DNA of 64,000 nucleotides from Eshraghiella crossota. GTDB lineage: Bacteria; Bacillota; Clostridia; Lachnospirales; Lachnospiraceae. Location: the NCBI RefSeq assembly GCF_025148445.1, contig NZ_CP102270.1:1178001-1242000 (forward strand). Reading direction: 5' to 3'. The translations under genes and the position numbers were made by a program. Shown here in pieces: positions 27,715-37,584 of the stretch. A model generated the notes under the pieces. The model made no database searches, had not been told where the DNA came from, and worked only from the letters and a program-made list of their open reading frames with translations. Numbering within the stretch: position 1 is the first letter of the stretch; every line of letters begins with the position of its first letter.

Positions 27715-28238
27715 AAAATATTATTTTGATTGGATTTATGGGTTCCGGAAAATCTACCATAGGAAGAAAACTTTCCGAAAAATATGGACTTAAGCATATA
27801 GATACAGACTGGTACATAGAAAAAGAACAGAATATGAAAATTTCAGATATTTTTTCAAAAAAAGGAGAAGAATATTTCAGAAATCTTGAAACAGAATGTA
27901 TTAAAAAGCTTATTGACAGGTACAAAGATAATATTGTTGTATCTGTGGGTGGAGGACTGCCGGTTAAAGATGTTAACAGAAAACTTTTACACACACTGGG
28001 AACGGTGGTATATCTTAAAGCGGAAGTATCCACTTTAGAGAACAGATTGTCAGGTGATAATAAAAGACCATTGTTAAAAGGTGGGGATCTTCACGGGAAA
28101 ATAATTTCGCTTATGGAAAAAAGACAGGCAATATATGAACAAACATCTGACCTGATTGTTAAAACGGACGGTCTCCAATGCATTGATGTGGTAAAAATTA
28201 TAAAGGAAGAAATTGATAATGAAAATATTGGTAATTAA
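27711..28238 (+). CDS. aroK: Shikimate kinase
   Basis: 175 residues. P-loop GFMGSGKST at the start, HIDTDWYIE with the shikimate-binding Asp, SVGGGLPV, and an Arg-containing NKRPLL lid segment. It phosphorylates shikimate. ATGA overlap with aroE; its end overlaps the aroQ start by 20 bases. Confidence 0.95.
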   Translation: MKNIILIGFMGSGKSTIGRKLSEKYGLKHIDTDWYIEKEQNMKISDIFSKKGEEYFRNLETECIKKLIDRYKDNIVVSVGGGLPVKDVNRKLLHTLGTVVYLKAEVSTLENRLSGDNKRPLLKGGDLHGKIISLMEKRQAIYEQTSDLIVKTDGLQCIDVVKIIKEEIDNENIGN

Positions 28239-28647
28239 TGGCCCTAATCTGAATTTCTTAGGAATCAGGGAAAAAAATATATACGGTAACGAGAATTATG
28301 AATATCTTGTTAATATGATTAATGAGTATTGTAAATCAAAAAATATAGAAGTCGAATGTTATCAGAGCAATCACGAAGGCGCAATAATCGATAAAATACA
28401 AGAGGCATATTTTAACGGAACTGACGGAATTGTAATCAATCCGGGAGCATATACACATTATAGTTATGCGATAAGGGATGCACTTGCTTCCGTAAGCCAT
28501 ATCAAAAAAATCGAAGTACATATATCAAATGTAAATGAAAGAGAAGAATTTAGACATATATCTGTAACGGAACCTGTATGCAACGGACAAATTGTAGGAC
28601 AGGGACTTAAGGGATACATTATGGCCATAGATATGTTAAATTCATAA
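28219..28647 (+). CDS. aroQ: Type II 3-dehydroquinate dehydratase
   Basis: 142 residues. Motifs NGPNLNFLGIRE, the catalytic Tyr in the IYG segment, NPGAYTHYS and EVHISN are visible. It interconverts 3-dehydroquinate and 3-dehydroshikimate, the step before AroE. I chose ATG 28219 because AAGGAAG lies upstream; an alternative TTG two codons earlier has no such support. The usual REPEIYG is RE-KN-IYG here, a conservative change. Confidence 0.95.
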   Translation: MKILVINGPNLNFLGIREKNIYGNENYEYLVNMINEYCKSKNIEVECYQSNHEGAIIDKIQEAYFNGTDGIVINPGAYTHYSYAIRDALASVSHIKKIEVHISNVNEREEFRHISVTEPVCNGQIVGQGLKGYIMAIDMLNS

Positions 28648-28695
28648 TAAAGGATTTTTGTAGAAGACGTAGAATACTGATAATGGTGACAGTTT

Positions 28696-29703
28696 ATGAA
28701 CGTTAGAGAAACTATAGAACAACGCGAAAGAGAAAGTTTAAGCAGGTATGCGTCACTTAGTTCAATGAGCCGTGGCAGGGATGTGCCGGAGACGGAATGT
28801 GATATAAGAACAGTATACCAGCGTGATCGTGACAGAATACTTCATTGTAAGGCATTCAGAAGACTTAAGCATAAGACACAGGTTTTTTTATCACCTGAGG
28901 GTGACCATTACAGGACAAGACTCACACATACACTTGAGGTATCCCAGATAGGCAGAACAATAGCCAAAGCACTCAGACTTAATGAGGACTTAACGGAAGC
29001 TATAGCACTTGGACATGATCTGGGGCATACGCCTTTCGGACATTGTGGAGAAAGGGTACTTAATGAAGTATGTCCCTTTGGATTCAGACATTTTGAACAG
29101 AGCATACGTGTTGTTGAACTATTGGAAAAAGATGGTATGGGGCTTAATCTTACCAGAGAAGTAAGGGATGGTATTCTCAATCACAGGACGGACGGGCATC
29201 CGTTTACTCTTGAGGGTAAGGTTATAAGAATATCCGATAAGATTGCATATATCAACCATGATATTGACGATGCAATCAGAGGCGGAATACTTAGTGAATA
29301 TGATATTCCGGATATTTATACGAATATACTGGGACATTCCACTAAGGAACGGCTTAATACCCTCATACATGATGTGATTTACGAGAGTATGGATAAGGAC
29401 GATATATGTATGTCAGATGATATAAGTGAAGCAATGACTGAACTTAGAAGGTTTATGTTCACTAATGTATACACTAATCCTGTAGCTAAGAGCGAAGAAA
29501 TCAAGGCATCTAAGATGCTCAAGGAGATGTACTATTATTTTAATGAACATTTTGAGGAGATTCCGGAGACATTCCGGAAGATATCCCTTGAGAGAAACGA
29601 AAGCAGGGAAAGAATTGTCTGCGATTACATAGCTGGTATGAGTGATCAGTATGCAATCAGTATTTTTAAAAAAATATTTATTCCTGTATCATGGAGTAAG
29701 TAA
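28696..29703 (+). CDS. dgt: dGTP triphosphohydrolase-like HD protein
   Basis: 335 residues with the HD domain metal ligands HTLEVSQIGRTIAKAL, GHDLGHTPFGH and the later Asp, and the QRDRDRILHCKAFRRLKHKTQVF N-terminus that is diagnostic for the dGTPase family. It cleaves dNTPs to nucleoside and triphosphate and controls nucleotide pools. It lies just upstream of dnaG and rpoD, as in many Clostridia. Confidence 0.93.
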   Translation: MNVRETIEQRERESLSRYASLSSMSRGRDVPETECDIRTVYQRDRDRILHCKAFRRLKHKTQVFLSPEGDHYRTRLTHTLEVSQIGRTIAKALRLNEDLTEAIALGHDLGHTPFGHCGERVLNEVCPFGFRHFEQSIRVVELLEKDGMGLNLTREVRDGILNHRTDGHPFTLEGKVIRISDKIAYINHDIDDAIRGGILSEYDIPDIYTNILGHSTKERLNTLIHDVIYESMDKDDICMSDDISEAMTELRRFMFTNVYTNPVAKSEEIKASKMLKEMYYYFNEHFEEIPETFRKISLERNESRERIVCDYIAGMSDQYAISIFKKIFIPVSWSK

Positions 29704-29717
29704 TATCAGAGGTATAT

Positions 29718-31469
29718 ATGTATATTCCAGATGATTTGGTAGAAGAGATAAGGTCGCGGAATGATATTGTTGACATTGTTTCTTCCCGTATTAAATTACA
29801 AAAAAAAGGAAGTTCATATTTTGGACTTTGTCCTTTCCATAATGAGAAATCACCCTCATTTTCCGTATCACCCAATAAGCAGATGTTTTATTGCTTCGGA
29901 TGCGGTGAAGGAGGAAATGTCTTCTCCTTTCTGATGAAGTATGATAATCTGACTTTTTCGGAAGCACTAAAGGAACTTGCAGACAGGGCAGGCATTGAAC
30001 TGCCGGATGTCAGGATGTCAGCTGAAGAAAGAAACAGGTCAGACCTTAAAAATACAGTGTATGATATCAATAAAGAAGCTGCAAGATATTATCATTATCT
30101 TTTGGAAACAGAGACAGGCAATAATGCAAGAGCATATTTTAACAAGAGAGAACTTTCAAATGATACAATTAAATCTTTTGGACTTGGTGTTTCAGGGATA
30201 AAGAGTGATGATTTGTATCATTACATTAAGAATAAAGGATATAACGACGGACAGATGAAAGAAAGCGGACTTTTCATTTATGATGAAAAAGGTGCCCATG
30301 ACAGATTCAGAAACCGTGTTATGTTTCCTATAATCAATACGAACAATAAAGTAATAGGCTTTGGCGGCCGTGTTATGGGTGAAGGACAACCCAAGTATCT
30401 TAATTCGCCGGAGACAATAGTATTTGATAAAGGACGTAATCTTTATGGACTTAATGCAGCTAAGAATTCACGAAAGAATAATATAATAATATGTGAAGGA
30501 TATATGGATGTTATATCCATGCATCAGGCAGGATTTAATCAGGCAGTTGCATCTCTTGGTACAGCATTGACGGACGGACAGGCTAACCTTATAAAACGGT
30601 ATGTCAAAGATGTCCTTGTATGTTATGACAGCGATGGACCGGGAACGAAGGCGTCCCTTCGTGCCATAGGCATATTCAGAAATGCCGGATTAAGAACAAA
30701 AGTTATTAATATGGAACCATGCAAAGATGCGGATGAATTTATTAAGACTTATGGTGCCGATGCATTTCAAAAAAGAATTGATGATGCAGAAAACAGTTTT
30801 TTATATGAAGTAAGAATACTTGAGAGAAACTACGACCTTAACGATCCTGCGGGAAAGACTTCTTTTTTCAATGAAGTTTCTGTTAAACTTGCATCATTTG
30901 AAGAAGAAATAGAAAGAAATAACTATATAGAAGCTGTAGCTTCAAAATATTTTGTAAGTGCCGATTCCTTGAGAAAGCTTGTTGCAAAATATGCAGCAAC
31001 CGTTGCCGGCATTAAGGTGAACGGGATACCGAAGCGTGAGAAACGTGAAAAGGAAAATGGTATCGACAAGTCACAGCGTATGCTGCTTACATTTATTGCA
31101 GATGATACCGGAATTTACAAAAAGATAGCAGACTATATTTCACCTGAAGATTTTTCCGAGGGAATATATAGGAATGTAGCGGAAATAATGTTTGAAAATC
31201 TATCAAACGGAACGTTTAATCCCGGTGCGATTCTTAATTATTTCAACGGTGATGATGAACATAACGAAGTGGCAAGAATACTTAATACCAATATTCTTGA
31301 AGAAGATGCAGATAATAAAGACAGGGAAAAAGCAGTTAATGATGCCTTACTGATTATAAAAAGAAACAGCCTTGAAATGAAAAGCAGGACAACAACGGAC
31401 ATAATGGAGCTTCAGAATATAATCAAGGAACAGGCAAAACTTAAAACACTGCATATTTCATTGTCATAG
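29718..31469 (+). CDS. dnaG: DNA primase
   Basis: 583 residues: CHC2 zinc finger ([25 protein letters not shown]), the RNA polymerase domain, the TOPRIM segment ([17 protein letters not shown] with GTALT) and a C-terminal helicase-binding domain. It makes the RNA primers for replication. Part of the dgt-dnaG-rpoD macromolecular synthesis operon; rpoD starts 35 bases later. Confidence 0.97.
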   Translation: MYIPDDLVEEIRSRNDIVDIVSSRIKLQKKGSSYFGLCPFHNEKSPSFSVSPNKQMFYCFGCGEGGNVFSFLMKYDNLTFSEALKELADRAGIELPDVRMSAEERNRSDLKNTVYDINKEAARYYHYLLETETGNNARAYFNKRELSNDTIKSFGLGVSGIKSDDLYHYIKNKGYNDGQMKESGLFIYDEKGAHDRFRNRVMFPIINTNNKVIGFGGRVMGEGQPKYLNSPETIVFDKGRNLYGLNAAKNSRKNNIIICEGYMDVISMHQAGFNQAVASLGTALTDGQANLIKRYVKDVLVCYDSDGPGTKASLRAIGIFRNAGLRTKVINMEPCKDADEFIKTYGADAFQKRIDDAENSFLYEVRILERNYDLNDPAGKTSFFNEVSVKLASFEEEIERNNYIEAVASKYFVSADSLRKLVAKYAATVAGIKVNGIPKREKREKENGIDKSQRMLLTFIADDTGIYKKIADYISPEDFSEGIYRNVAEIMFENLSNGTFNPGAILNYFNGDDEHNEVARILNTNILEEDADNKDREKAVNDALLIIKRNSLEMKSRTTTDIMELQNIIKEQAKLKTLHISLS

Positions 31470-31504
31470 GGAAAGAATTTACTATAAAAGGATGGACAGA
31501 TAAT

Positions 31505-32617
31505 ATGGAAGAGAACTTAATGGAAAAGTTTCAAGAAAAATTAAAAGAATTACTTGTAATTGCAAAGAAAAAGAAAAATGTTTTGGAATATAGTGAAATT
31601 ACGGACCTTTTTTCCGATATGAATCTTACTGCGGAACAGATGGACAGTATTCTTGAATACCTCGAAAAAAATAATATTGATACACTTAGGACTACCGATG
31701 ATGACGAAGAACCGGATCCTGAGGAAGCTGTTCTTGATGAAGAAGATATTGATGTTGAGAAGATTGATTTATCCGTTCCTGACGGTATAAGTATTGAAGA
31801 TCCCGTAAGAATGTATCTAAAGGAAATAGGAAAGGTACCGCTTCTCTCGGCAGATGAAGAAATTGAACTTGCAAAGAGAATGGAACTTGGGGATGAAGAA
31901 GCCAAGAAAAAGTTAGCTGAAGCTAACCTTCGCCTTGTTGTAAGTATTGCAAAAAGATATGTAGGCAGAGGTATGCTTTTCCTTGATCTTATACAGGAGG
32001 GAAATCTCGGTCTTATTAAAGCTGTTGAGAAATTTGACTATAGGAAAGGTTATAAATTCTCCACATATGCTACATGGTGGATTCGTCAGGCAATAACAAG
32101 GGCAATAGCGGACCAGGCAAGAACAATCAGAATCCCTGTCCATATGGTTGAGACTATCAATAAGCTTATAAGAGTTTCAAGACAGCTGCTTCAGGAACTT
32201 GGAAGAGAGCCTTCACCACAGGAAATAGCGGATGAAATGGATATTCCCGTAGAAAGAGTCAGAGAGATCCTTAAGATATCACAGGAGCCGGTTTCGCTTG
32301 AGACACCTATCGGTGAAGAAGAAGACAGTCACCTTGGCGATTTTATTCAGGATGATAATGTACCGGTACCGGCAGAAGCTGCTGCGTTTACGCTTTTAAA
32401 GGAACAGCTTAATGAAGTTCTCGGAACTCTTACGGAAAGAGAGCAGAAAGTATTAAAGCTTCGTTTCGGACTTGAGGATGGCAGAGCCAGAACACTTGAA
32501 GAAGTAGGTAAAGTATTTAATGTCACAAGGGAACGTATCAGACAGATTGAAGCCAAAGCATTACGTAAGCTTCGTCACCCAAGCAGAAGTCGTAAGTTAA
32601 GAGATTATCTGGAATGA
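31505..32617 (+). CDS. rpoD: Housekeeping sigma factor (sigma-A)
   Basis: 370 residues: region 1.1 at the N-terminus, region 2 with [40 protein letters not shown] and [15 protein letters not shown], region 3, and region 4 with [15 protein letters not shown] and [17 protein letters not shown]. It directs general transcription. Its last bases overlap the trmK start by 4. Confidence 0.98.
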   Translation: MEENLMEKFQEKLKELLVIAKKKKNVLEYSEITDLFSDMNLTAEQMDSILEYLEKNNIDTLRTTDDDEEPDPEEAVLDEEDIDVEKIDLSVPDGISIEDPVRMYLKEIGKVPLLSADEEIELAKRMELGDEEAKKKLAEANLRLVVSIAKRYVGRGMLFLDLIQEGNLGLIKAVEKFDYRKGYKFSTYATWWIRQAITRAIADQARTIRIPVHMVETINKLIRVSRQLLQELGREPSPQEIADEMDIPVERVREILKISQEPVSLETPIGEEEDSHLGDFIQDDNVPVPAEAAAFTLLKEQLNEVLGTLTEREQKVLKLRFGLEDGRARTLEEVGKVFNVTRERIRQIEAKALRKLRHPSRSRKLRDYLE

Positions 32618-33309
32618 TGAATATATCTGACAGACTTAAGACGGTTGCCTCACTTATTACAGCAGGAAATTCTGTTGCAGATATAGGGACTGACCATGGA
32701 TACATACCTATTTATCTTGCATTAAATGATCTTACAAAAAAAGCAGTTGCAATGGATATTAATGAAGGACCGCTTTCAAGAGCGGCAGATAATATACAAA
32801 AATATAACGTGGGCAGTTGCGTTGAGACAAGAATTTCCGACGGGTTATGCGGACTTGCCGAAAATGAAGTGGATACTATTGTCATAGCCGGTATGGGTGG
32901 ACTTCTGATTAACAGAATACTGGAGGACAATATGAAGGTGGCGCTTTCTGCAAAAGAAATTATCCTGTCACCACATTCTGATGTCCCAAAGGTAAGGGAA
33001 TTTCTTGCAGATAACGGACTTATGGTAACGGATGAAGTAATGGTCAAGGATGAAGGCAAGTATTACTTTGTCCTAAAAGCTGTAAAAGGGCATGATGATA
33101 TAGAAGAAAGGGAACTGTATAAGATATATGGGCATATCCTTTTTGAACATAAGGACAAAGTTTTTTACGAATATCTGATTAATGAGAAAAAAAAGAGAGA
33201 AAATATTCTTGAAAAGATGTCAGAAAGCAGTAACAGTGAAAGAAAGGCAGCTTTAAAAAAAGAATCGGAACTCATAACCGAAGGATTGATAGAATATGAA
33301 AGCATATGA
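32614..33309 (+). CDS. trmK: tRNA m1A22 methyltransferase
   Basis: 231 residues. SAM motif [15 protein letters not shown], followed by [10 protein letters not shown] and a C-terminal helical coiled part; these fit TrmK (YqfN). It methylates adenosine 22 of tRNA. Start ATG 32614 or the adjacent ATG 32617; overlapping rpoD. The rpoD-trmK-nif3 order is the standard arrangement in Firmicutes. Confidence 0.95.
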   Translation: MMNISDRLKTVASLITAGNSVADIGTDHGYIPIYLALNDLTKKAVAMDINEGPLSRAADNIQKYNVGSCVETRISDGLCGLAENEVDTIVIAGMGGLLINRILEDNMKVALSAKEIILSPHSDVPKVREFLADNGLMVTDEVMVKDEGKYYFVLKAVKGHDDIEERELYKIYGHILFEHKDKVFYEYLINEKKKRENILEKMSESSNSERKAALKKESELITEGLIEYESI

Positions 33310-34069
33310 AATAGCTGAATTAATGGAAACGCTGAGCCCGGTCAGATATGCATGTGACTGGGATAATGTCGGTATGCATGTCGGAAGAAGAGATAATGAA
33401 ATTAAAAAAATACTTGTCACACTTGATATAAGTGACGAAGCAGTGGATAAAGCTGTTGCAATTAAAGCGGATATGATTATTTCACATCATCCACTTATAT
33501 TTAAAGGCATTAAGAAAGTTAATGAATCCGATATTGTGGGCAGGCGTATTCTTACAATGGCAGAGAACCATATTAACTGCTACTGTATGCACACTAATTT
33601 CGATTGTGTCGGAGGTATGGCAGAACTGGCAGCCGACAGGATAGGTTTACGGGATTGTATTGTACTTGAAGAAGTCTGTGAAGGAGAAGGAATTGGCAGG
33701 GTAGGATTTCTAAAACACGATATGTCTGTAAAAGAATTGTGCAGTATGGTAAAGGAAAAGTTTTCGCTTGATAAGGTTGCTTTATATGGTAATGAAGATG
33801 AGATTGTTAAAAAAGTTGCAATCTGTCCGGGCTCCGGAAAAGATGAAATCGAACTTGCACTTTTAAAAGGAGCAAAAGCAATAATAACAGGCGATGTTTC
33901 ATATCATTATGGTATAGATTCCGTTGCAAAAGGAATAAATGTAATTGATGCCGGACATTATGGAATTGAACATATTTTTATTGACAAAATTAACTCATAT
34001 CTTATTGAGAATACAAAAGATATAGAAGTTGTAAAAATGGATTTAGATAATCCTCAGAAGTATATATAA
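33296..34069 (+). CDS. Nif3-like dinuclear metal centre protein
   Basis: 257 residues, the short form without the YqfO insert domain. Metal-site motifs SHHPLIFKG, HTNFDC and GHYGIEH are intact. Nif3 (YqfO/YbgI) proteins are hexameric toroids with two metals; some act as GTP cyclohydrolase-like enzymes, but the role is not settled. 14-base overlap with trmK. Confidence 0.93.
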   Translation: MKAYEIAELMETLSPVRYACDWDNVGMHVGRRDNEIKKILVTLDISDEAVDKAVAIKADMIISHHPLIFKGIKKVNESDIVGRRILTMAENHINCYCMHTNFDCVGGMAELAADRIGLRDCIVLEEVCEGEGIGRVGFLKHDMSVKELCSMVKEKFSLDKVALYGNEDEIVKKVAICPGSGKDEIELALLKGAKAIITGDVSYHYGIDSVAKGINVIDAGHYGIEHIFIDKINSYLIENTKDIEVVKMDLDNPQKYI

Positions 34070-34082
34070 TCAGGAGGTTATT

Positions 34083-35699
34083 ATGGGTGAAATGGTATTA
34101 CTGAAGGATTTGGCGGATAAAGTTACAGACAGTAAGGACGATATAATTCTTGCAAAAGTAAACGGTAAACTGCAGGAACTTACTAAAACAGTTGACAGCG
34201 ACAGTTTAATTGAATTTGTAACAACGGCAGATCCTGCCGGAAATCTTACATATAAGAGAAGTGCAACTCTTATCCTGCTTAAAGCGGTATATGATATAAT
34301 CGACAAGGATATGATTGAAAAATTTAAAGTGGAGTTTTCATTGAGCAAGGGTTATTACTGCACCTTGAAAGGAAAACAGAAACTAACAGTACCTTTAATA
34401 GAAGCTATCGAAAACAGGATGAGAGAAATTGTCAGGGCAGATATTCCTATTGAGAAAATTACAATGAGTACAGGCGATGCAATAAAATCTTTTGCAAAGC
34501 ATAGAATGTATGATAAGGAGACTTTGTTCAGGTTCCGGAGACATTCAACCGTCAACATATATTCACTTGATGGTTTTAAAGATTACTATTACGGGTATAT
34601 GGCTCCGTCTACAGGATATATTAAATACTTTAAACTGTATCCTTATGATGAGGGACTTGTTTTGCAGATGCCTGAATGCAGCAATACAAGAAGTGTACCT
34701 GAATTCAGACCACAGCATAAATTATTTGCTGTAATGGAAGAAACTACAAGATGGGGCGAAATGCTTGGTATAGAAACTGTCGGCGAGCTGAATGAGGCAA
34801 TTGCAGCAGGGAGAGGTAATGAGCTTATTCTTGTCCAGGAGGCATTGCAGGAGAAAAAACTTGCTGATATAGCATCAACAATATCAAAGGATCCCTCAAA
34901 GAAGTTTATTATGATGGCCGGTCCGTCTTCATCAGGTAAGACAACAACATCATACAGATTGTCAATACAGCTTATGGCACATGGTATGAGACCACATCAG
35001 TTGTCTCTTGACAATTATTTCCTTGACAGGGAACATACTCCGAGAGACGAAAATGGTGACTATAACTTTGAGTGCCTGGAAGCTCTTGATGTTGAATTGT
35101 TTAATAATAATATGACTGATCTGCTTAACGGACATGAGATAGAGATTCCTGATTTTAATTTTAAGACAGGAAAAAGAGAATACAATGGCAACAAAATGAA
35201 ATTAGGAGAAAATGATGTTCTTGTTATTGAGGGAATACATGGTCTTAATGATAAGTTGTCACATTCACTTCCGAAAGAAAGCAAATATAAAATATATCTA
35301 AGTGCACTTACACAGCTTAATGTAGATGAACATAACAGAATATCTACAACTGACTGCCGTCTGTTAAGAAGAATGGTAAGAGATGCCAGAACAAGAGGAG
35401 CATCGGCAAAACGTACAATTGCTATGTGGCATTCAGTACGAAAAGGCGAAGAACTTAATATTTTTCCATATCAGGAAGAAGCTGACGTAATGTTTAACTC
35501 ATCACTTATATATGAGCTTTCGGTATTAAAACAGTATGCCGAACCGCTGCTTTTCGGAATAAAAGAAGATGAGCCGGAATTTGCAGAAGCGAAAAGACTG
35601 TTAAAATTCCTCGATTATTTCCTTTGTATATCGCCTGAATCAATACCGATTAATTCCATAGCAAGGGAATTTGTTGGCGGAAGCTGTTTTAATGTTTGA
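34083..35699 (+). CDS. TGS-domain nucleoside (uridine) kinase
   Basis: 538 residues. An N-terminal TGS-like and threonyl-tRNA-synthetase-like part (about 1-250) is fused to a P-loop nucleoside kinase of the Udk type (about 270-500) with MAGPSSSGKTTTSYRL, a DNYFLDREHTPRDENGDYNFE substrate block and an IEGIHGLN Walker B. It probably phosphorylates uridine or a related nucleoside; the TGS part may sense tRNA or nucleotides, which is an inference. Good AGGAGG site. The rnpB promoter starts inside its stop region. Confidence 0.9.
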   Translation: MGEMVLLKDLADKVTDSKDDIILAKVNGKLQELTKTVDSDSLIEFVTTADPAGNLTYKRSATLILLKAVYDIIDKDMIEKFKVEFSLSKGYYCTLKGKQKLTVPLIEAIENRMREIVRADIPIEKITMSTGDAIKSFAKHRMYDKETLFRFRRHSTVNIYSLDGFKDYYYGYMAPSTGYIKYFKLYPYDEGLVLQMPECSNTRSVPEFRPQHKLFAVMEETTRWGEMLGIETVGELNEAIAAGRGNELILVQEALQEKKLADIASTISKDPSKKFIMMAGPSSSGKTTTSYRLSIQLMAHGMRPHQLSLDNYFLDREHTPRDENGDYNFECLEALDVELFNNNMTDLLNGHEIEIPDFNFKTGKREYNGNKMKLGENDVLVIEGIHGLNDKLSHSLPKESKYKIYLSALTQLNVDEHNRISTTDCRLLRRMVRDARTRGASAKRTIAMWHSVRKGEELNIFPYQEEADVMFNSSLIYELSVLKQYAEPLLFGIKEDEPEFAEAKRLLKFLDYFLCISPESIPINSIAREFVGGSCFNV

Positions 35700-35724
35700 C
35701 ATTTAAAAATAATTTATATATATT
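35696..35724 (+). promoter_or_regulatory. Promoter of rnpB
   Basis: TTGACA (35696-35701), a 17-base spacer and TATATT (35719-35724). The -35 box overlaps the stop codon of the preceding gene (TGA at 35697-35699). Transcription would start near 35731, just at the RNase P P1 stem. Confidence 0.7.
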
Positions 35725-35730
35725 ATTGTA

Positions 35731-36066
35731 CTGAGATTACTAAATGATCGCGGCCGTATTTATACGGGTGAGGAAAGTCCGGGCTTCGTAGGGCAGGATG
35801 CCGGATAACGTCCGGTGGAGGCGACTCCAAGGCTAGTGCAACAGAAATATACCGCCAGAAATTCTGGTAAGGGTGGAAGGGCAGTTTAAGAGACTACCGC
35901 CTTTGTGGTAACACAGAGGGCATATGTAAACCCCATCCGAAGCAAGACCAAACAGAAGCGATGACGCGGCCCGCCAGCTTCAGGTAGGTTGCTTGAACCT
36001 GTCGGTAACGACAGGTCTAGATAGATGATCATTCACGACATAACCCGGCTTATAGGTTTTCTCAAT
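35731..36066 (+). ncRNA. rnpB: RNase P RNA
   Basis: Conserved core blocks of bacterial RNase P RNA are present in order: GAGGAAAGTCCGGGC (35769-35783), AGGGCAGGATGCCGGATAAC, TGCAACAGAAATATACCGCC, TGGTAAGGGTGGAAGG, GGTAACACAGAGGGC, TAAACCCCATCCGAAGCAAG, and near the 3' end TAGATAGATGATCATTCACGAC and ATAACCCGGCTTAT. The ends TGAGA near 35732 and TCTCA near 36060 pair as P1. It is the catalytic RNA that matures the 5' ends of tRNA. Confidence 0.97.
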
Positions 36067-36068
36067 TA

Positions 36069-36097
36069 AAAAAGGAGTTCGCATCGAACTCCTTTTT
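36069..36097 (+). terminator. Bidirectional terminator between rnpB and pyrI
   Basis: AAAGGAGTTCG (36071-36081) pairs with CGAACTCCTTT (36085-36095), loop CAT. T-runs on the right and A-runs on the left let it act in both directions for rnpB and the convergent pyrI. Confidence 0.9.
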
Positions 36098-36105
36098 GTT
36101 ATGTT

Positions 36106-36525
36106 TTAATATTTTTCTTCACAATATTTACATCTGTAAATATGTTTTTCTTTATCTGTAAGATAAAAAATCTGATCAAGCTCCTGCTCAATCTGGGTTA
36201 TACATCTTGGATTTTTACATGAAATGATATTGGTGACTTTTTCAGGAAGCGTCAATTGTTTTTTCTCAGCGATTTCGCCATTTCTTATTATATTTACTGT
36301 GATATTGGTATCAATAAAACCGAGAAGATTTATATCAATTAAATCCTCACCGCCATCTACTTTTATTATATCTTTGCGGCCCATTGCATCGCTTTTTGCA
36401 TTTTTAATGATGGCTACACAGCTGTCAAGTTCACCAAGACCCAGGTAACGGTAGATATCCATACTTTTACCGGCCGGAATGTGGTCAATTACAATCCCAT
36501 TTTCAATTTTTCCTACATTTAACAT
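36106..36525 (-). CDS. pyrI: Aspartate carbamoyltransferase regulatory subunit
   Basis: 139 residues, slightly shorter than E. coli PyrI (153). An allosteric N-terminal nucleotide-binding domain ([23 protein letters not shown]) is followed by a zinc domain with Cys residues in CKNPRC and CKYC. PyrI gives the enzyme feedback control by CTP/ATP in the enteric model; whether this is so here is unknown. It overlaps pyrB by 7 bases on the minus strand. Confidence 0.93.
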   Translation of the reverse strand: MLNVGKIENGIVIDHIPAGKSMDIYRYLGLGELDSCVAIIKNAKSDAMGRKDIIKVDGGEDLIDINLLGFIDTNITVNIIRNGEIAEKKQLTLPEKVTNIISCKNPRCITQIEQELDQIFYLTDKEKHIYRCKYCEEKY

Positions 36526-37442
36526 GGTTTTTCTACCTCCAACAGTTTCATTATTAATGCCATTCGCACATAAACTCCGAATTGTGCCTGCTTAAAATAT
36601 GCGGCACGGCTGTCATTATCAACCTCGACGGATATCTCATTGACACGAGGAAGCGGATGAAGTACAAGCATATCAGGTTTGGCAGATTTCATTTTCTCAT
36701 TATCAAGAATATAGAAACCTTTCATACGCATATATTCTTCTTCGTTAAAGAAACGTTCACGTTGAATTCTTGTCATATAAAGTATATCAAGCTCAGGCAT
36801 TGCACTTTCAAGATTTTCAACTTCTTCATATTCAATATTATTTGCATTCAGAACATCATCGCGTATGTAATCCGGAACACGAAGTTCTTTTGGAGAGATT
36901 AATACAAATTTTATGTTAGAATATCTTGCCAGTGAATTAATTAATGAATGGACTGTTCGTCCAAATTTTAAATCACCGCAAAGACCGATTGTAAGATTAT
37001 CAAGTCTGCCTTTAAGTGTGCGGATTGTCATTAAATCAGTAAAAGTCTGGGTTGGATGCTGATGACCGCCGTCTCCGGCATTGATAACAGGAATACCTGA
37101 ATGGATGGATGCCACTAAAGGAGCACCTTCTTTAGAATGTCTCATGGCACAAATATCTGCATAACATGAAATTATGCGGATTGTATCGGAAACACTTTCA
37201 CCTTTGGAAGCGGAGCTTGAAGAAGCTTCCGAAAAACCGAGAACAGAACCACCAAGATTAAGCATTGCTGCTTCAAAGCTGAGCCTTGTTCTTGTGCTTG
37301 GTTCATAAAACAATGTAGCGAGTTTTTTACCTTCGCAGACCTTGGAATATTTCTTTGGGTTAGCTGCTATATCTGAGGCTGTATCAAAAAGCTCATCTAA
37401 TTCTTTAACAGAAAAATCGAGTGGACTAAGTAAATGTCTCAT
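36519..37442 (-). CDS. pyrB: Aspartate carbamoyltransferase catalytic subunit
   Basis: 307 residues. Carbamoyl phosphate site: [12 protein letters not shown]; later segments [11 protein letters not shown] and the aspartate site HPLPRVNEI. It carries out the committed pyrimidine step. The start is the ATG with GGAGG just upstream: the GGAGG lies within an earlier in-frame ATG at 37454, which would leave no ribosome site. The unit pyrB-pyrI has its own promoter. Confidence 0.95.
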   Translation of the reverse strand: MRHLLSPLDFSVKELDELFDTASDIAANPKKYSKVCEGKKLATLFYEPSTRTRLSFEAAMLNLGGSVLGFSEASSSSASKGESVSDTIRIISCYADICAMRHSKEGAPLVASIHSGIPVINAGDGGHQHPTQTFTDLMTIRTLKGRLDNLTIGLCGDLKFGRTVHSLINSLARYSNIKFVLISPKELRVPDYIRDDVLNANNIEYEEVENLESAMPELDILYMTRIQRERFFNEEEYMRMKGFYILDNEKMKSAKPDMLVLHPLPRVNEISVEVDNDSRAAYFKQAQFGVYVRMALIMKLLEVEKPC

Positions 37443-37469
37443 AAAAACCTCCATGTATATTTTTGTGAT

Positions 37470-37498
37470 ATTCTACATCATTTGACGTTTCATTTCAA
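37470..37498 (-). promoter_or_regulatory. Promoter of pyrBI
   Basis: On the minus strand: TTGAAA (37498-37493), a 17-base spacer and TAGAAT (37475-37470). The short leader (about 20-30 bases to the ATG) leaves no room for a PyrR-type attenuator. Confidence 0.65.
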
Positions 37499-37508
37499 TA
37501 AGAATTTC

Positions 37509-37537
37509 TTGACAAAGAAAAAAACGTGTGATAGCTT
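37509..37537 (+). promoter_or_regulatory. Likely promoter of the lipoprotein gene
   Basis: TTGACA (37509-37514) with a weak TAGCTT at 37532-37537, 17-base spacer. It is divergent from the pyrB promoter. Confidence 0.4.
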
Positions 37538-37584
37538 TAAAACGATATGTGGAATATCATAAAAAGTTTTTAGGAGGAAGACAA

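Noticed and set aside
37443-37470. PyrR-type attenuator before pyrB
   Set aside because: The leader from promoter to ATG is only about 20-30 bases, with no hairpin or U-run.
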